From Lachnospiraceae bacterium UBA3332 (GTDB lineage: Bacteria > Bacillota > Clostridia > Lachnospirales > Lachnospiraceae), in the NCBI GenBank assembly GCA_002361095.1, contig DERU01000001.1, positions 1 through 13,693 of the forward strand: 13,693 nt of DNA, read 5' to 3'. Positions 13,105-13,693 of this stretch are shown one piece after another. The position numbers were made by a program, and so were the translations under genes. The notes beneath the pieces are model-generated. The model was not told where the DNA came from and ran no database searches. It worked only from the letters and a program-made list of their open reading frames with translations. Positions within the stretch are counted from its first letter, which is position 1. Each line of letters begins with the position of its first letter.

Positions 13105-13693
13105 ATGGACACCGTTGGACAAAATATTTTACGGGTAAAAAATGATATGGAAAAAGCCCTGGAGCGGGCAGGACGGGGGAAAGAAAGCGCTACGTTGATC
13201 GCCGTGAGCAAGACCAAGCCTGTCTCCATGCTGATGGAGGCGTATGCGCAGGGAATCCGGGATTTTGGGGAAAACAGGGTGCAGGAGCTAAAGGAGAAGT
13301 ACGGGCAGCTGCCCAAAGACATCCGTTGGCATATGATCGGGCATTTGCAGCGCAATAAGGTGAAAGATTTGATCGGGAAGACCGTTCTGATACACAGTGT
13401 GGATTCCTGCCGGCTGGCAGAGGAAATCAGCAGGGAGGCGGTGCGGAAAGATACGGATGTGGATATTTTGATTGAAGTGAATGTTGCCGGGGAAGAGAGC
13501 AAATTCGGCGTATGTGAGGAGGAGGCCTGCGCGCTGGTGGAAGCGGTGGCGGCGCTGCCGAAAGTCCACATCAAAGGACTGATGACGATTGCGCCAAACA
13601 CCCAAAACCCGGAGGACAACCGAAAATATTTCCGGCGTTTGCGGCAATTATCTGTTGACATAGCGCGGAAAAACATTGATAATGTATCTATGT
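13105..13693 (+). CDS. YggS/PLPBP family pyridoxal-phosphate homeostasis protein, 3' truncated
   Basis: An open frame from ATG 13105 (GGGGG at 13093-13097 as ribosome site) runs off the right edge after 196 residues; the family has about 220-235, so roughly 30 C-terminal residues are missing. Family marks in order are AVSKTKP (33-39) with the PLP-binding Lys36, FGENRVQE (about 54-61), WHMIGHLQRNKV, HSVDS, a strand with ILIEVNVAGEESKFG, and GLMTIAP. Proteins of this family bind PLP without known catalysis and help control PLP and amino-acid balance in the cytoplasm. In many Gram-positive genomes the gene (ylmE) lies next to sepF and other division genes, so sepF just past the window edge is a fair prediction, not an observation. 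It lies 22 bp after the adaptor gene and is likely co-transcribed with it. Confidence 0.95.
   Translation, partial: MDTVGQNILRVKNDMEKALERAGRGKESATLIAVSKTKPVSMLMEAYAQGIRDFGENRVQELKEKYGQLPKDIRWHMIGHLQRNKVKDLIGKTVLIHSVDSCRLAEEISREAVRKDTDVDILIEVNVAGEESKFGVCEEEACALVEAVAALPKVHIKGLMTIAPNTQNPEDNRKYFRRLRQLSVDIARKNIDNVSM

Noticed and set aside
12618..13676. 352-residue open frame on the - strand
   Set aside because: It lies opposite two well-supported + strand genes (the HlyD-like adaptor and yggS), shows a low-complexity Ser/Phe/Ile-rich composition with no recognisable domain, and is a shadow of their codon use.

Overview
The window reads as a chromosomal segment of a Gram-positive Clostridia species, most likely of the Lachnospiraceae. 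This rests on gene content and order (a DUF4321 protein, radC, mreBCD, a very long class B PBP, minCDE, rodA and mgsA all on the + strand), on strong AGGAGG-type ribosome binding sites with occasional TTG/GTG starts, and on moderate GC. No mobile element, tRNA, rRNA or CRISPR array is visible. Every gene is on the + strand.

Region 1 (1-534) holds the 3' end of a probable methionine-gamma-lyase-like ('aluminium resistance') protein, a 134-bp gap with a weak promoter candidate, and a small two-helix membrane protein of the DUF4321 family. Region 2 (584-10974) is a tightly packed run with gaps of 0 to about 50 bp and several overlaps: radC, mreB, mreC, mreD, mrdA (PBP2), minC, minD, minE, rodA, mgsA and a lipoprotein D,D-carboxypeptidase. 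It joins the lateral wall elongation machine (MreBCD, PBP2, RodA), a peptidoglycan-trimming enzyme and the complete Min division-site system. Only one candidate promoter is seen, in front of the DUF4321 gene, so much of the run may be one long transcription unit.

Region 3 (10975-13693) starts with a good sigma-A-type promoter whose predicted transcript begins almost exactly at a long, nearly perfect hairpin. It drives a small P-loop protein of unknown role, followed by a small hairpin and a strong intrinsic terminator. Next come a membrane-anchored HlyD-like adaptor protein with a TTG start and the first two thirds of a YggS/PLPBP pyridoxal-phosphate protein, cut by the window edge.

The most notable observations are: (a) an MreB whose nucleotide site departs from the family at two positions normally needed for ATP hydrolysis; (b) an MgsA in which the residues aligned to both catalytic aspartates of the E. 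coli enzyme are replaced; (c) a PBP2 with a ~250-residue insertion before its transpeptidase domain; and (d) the promoter/hairpin/P-loop/adaptor block, whose function is not described by any family I can name. All residue comparisons were made by eye against remembered family sequences and need a real alignment.
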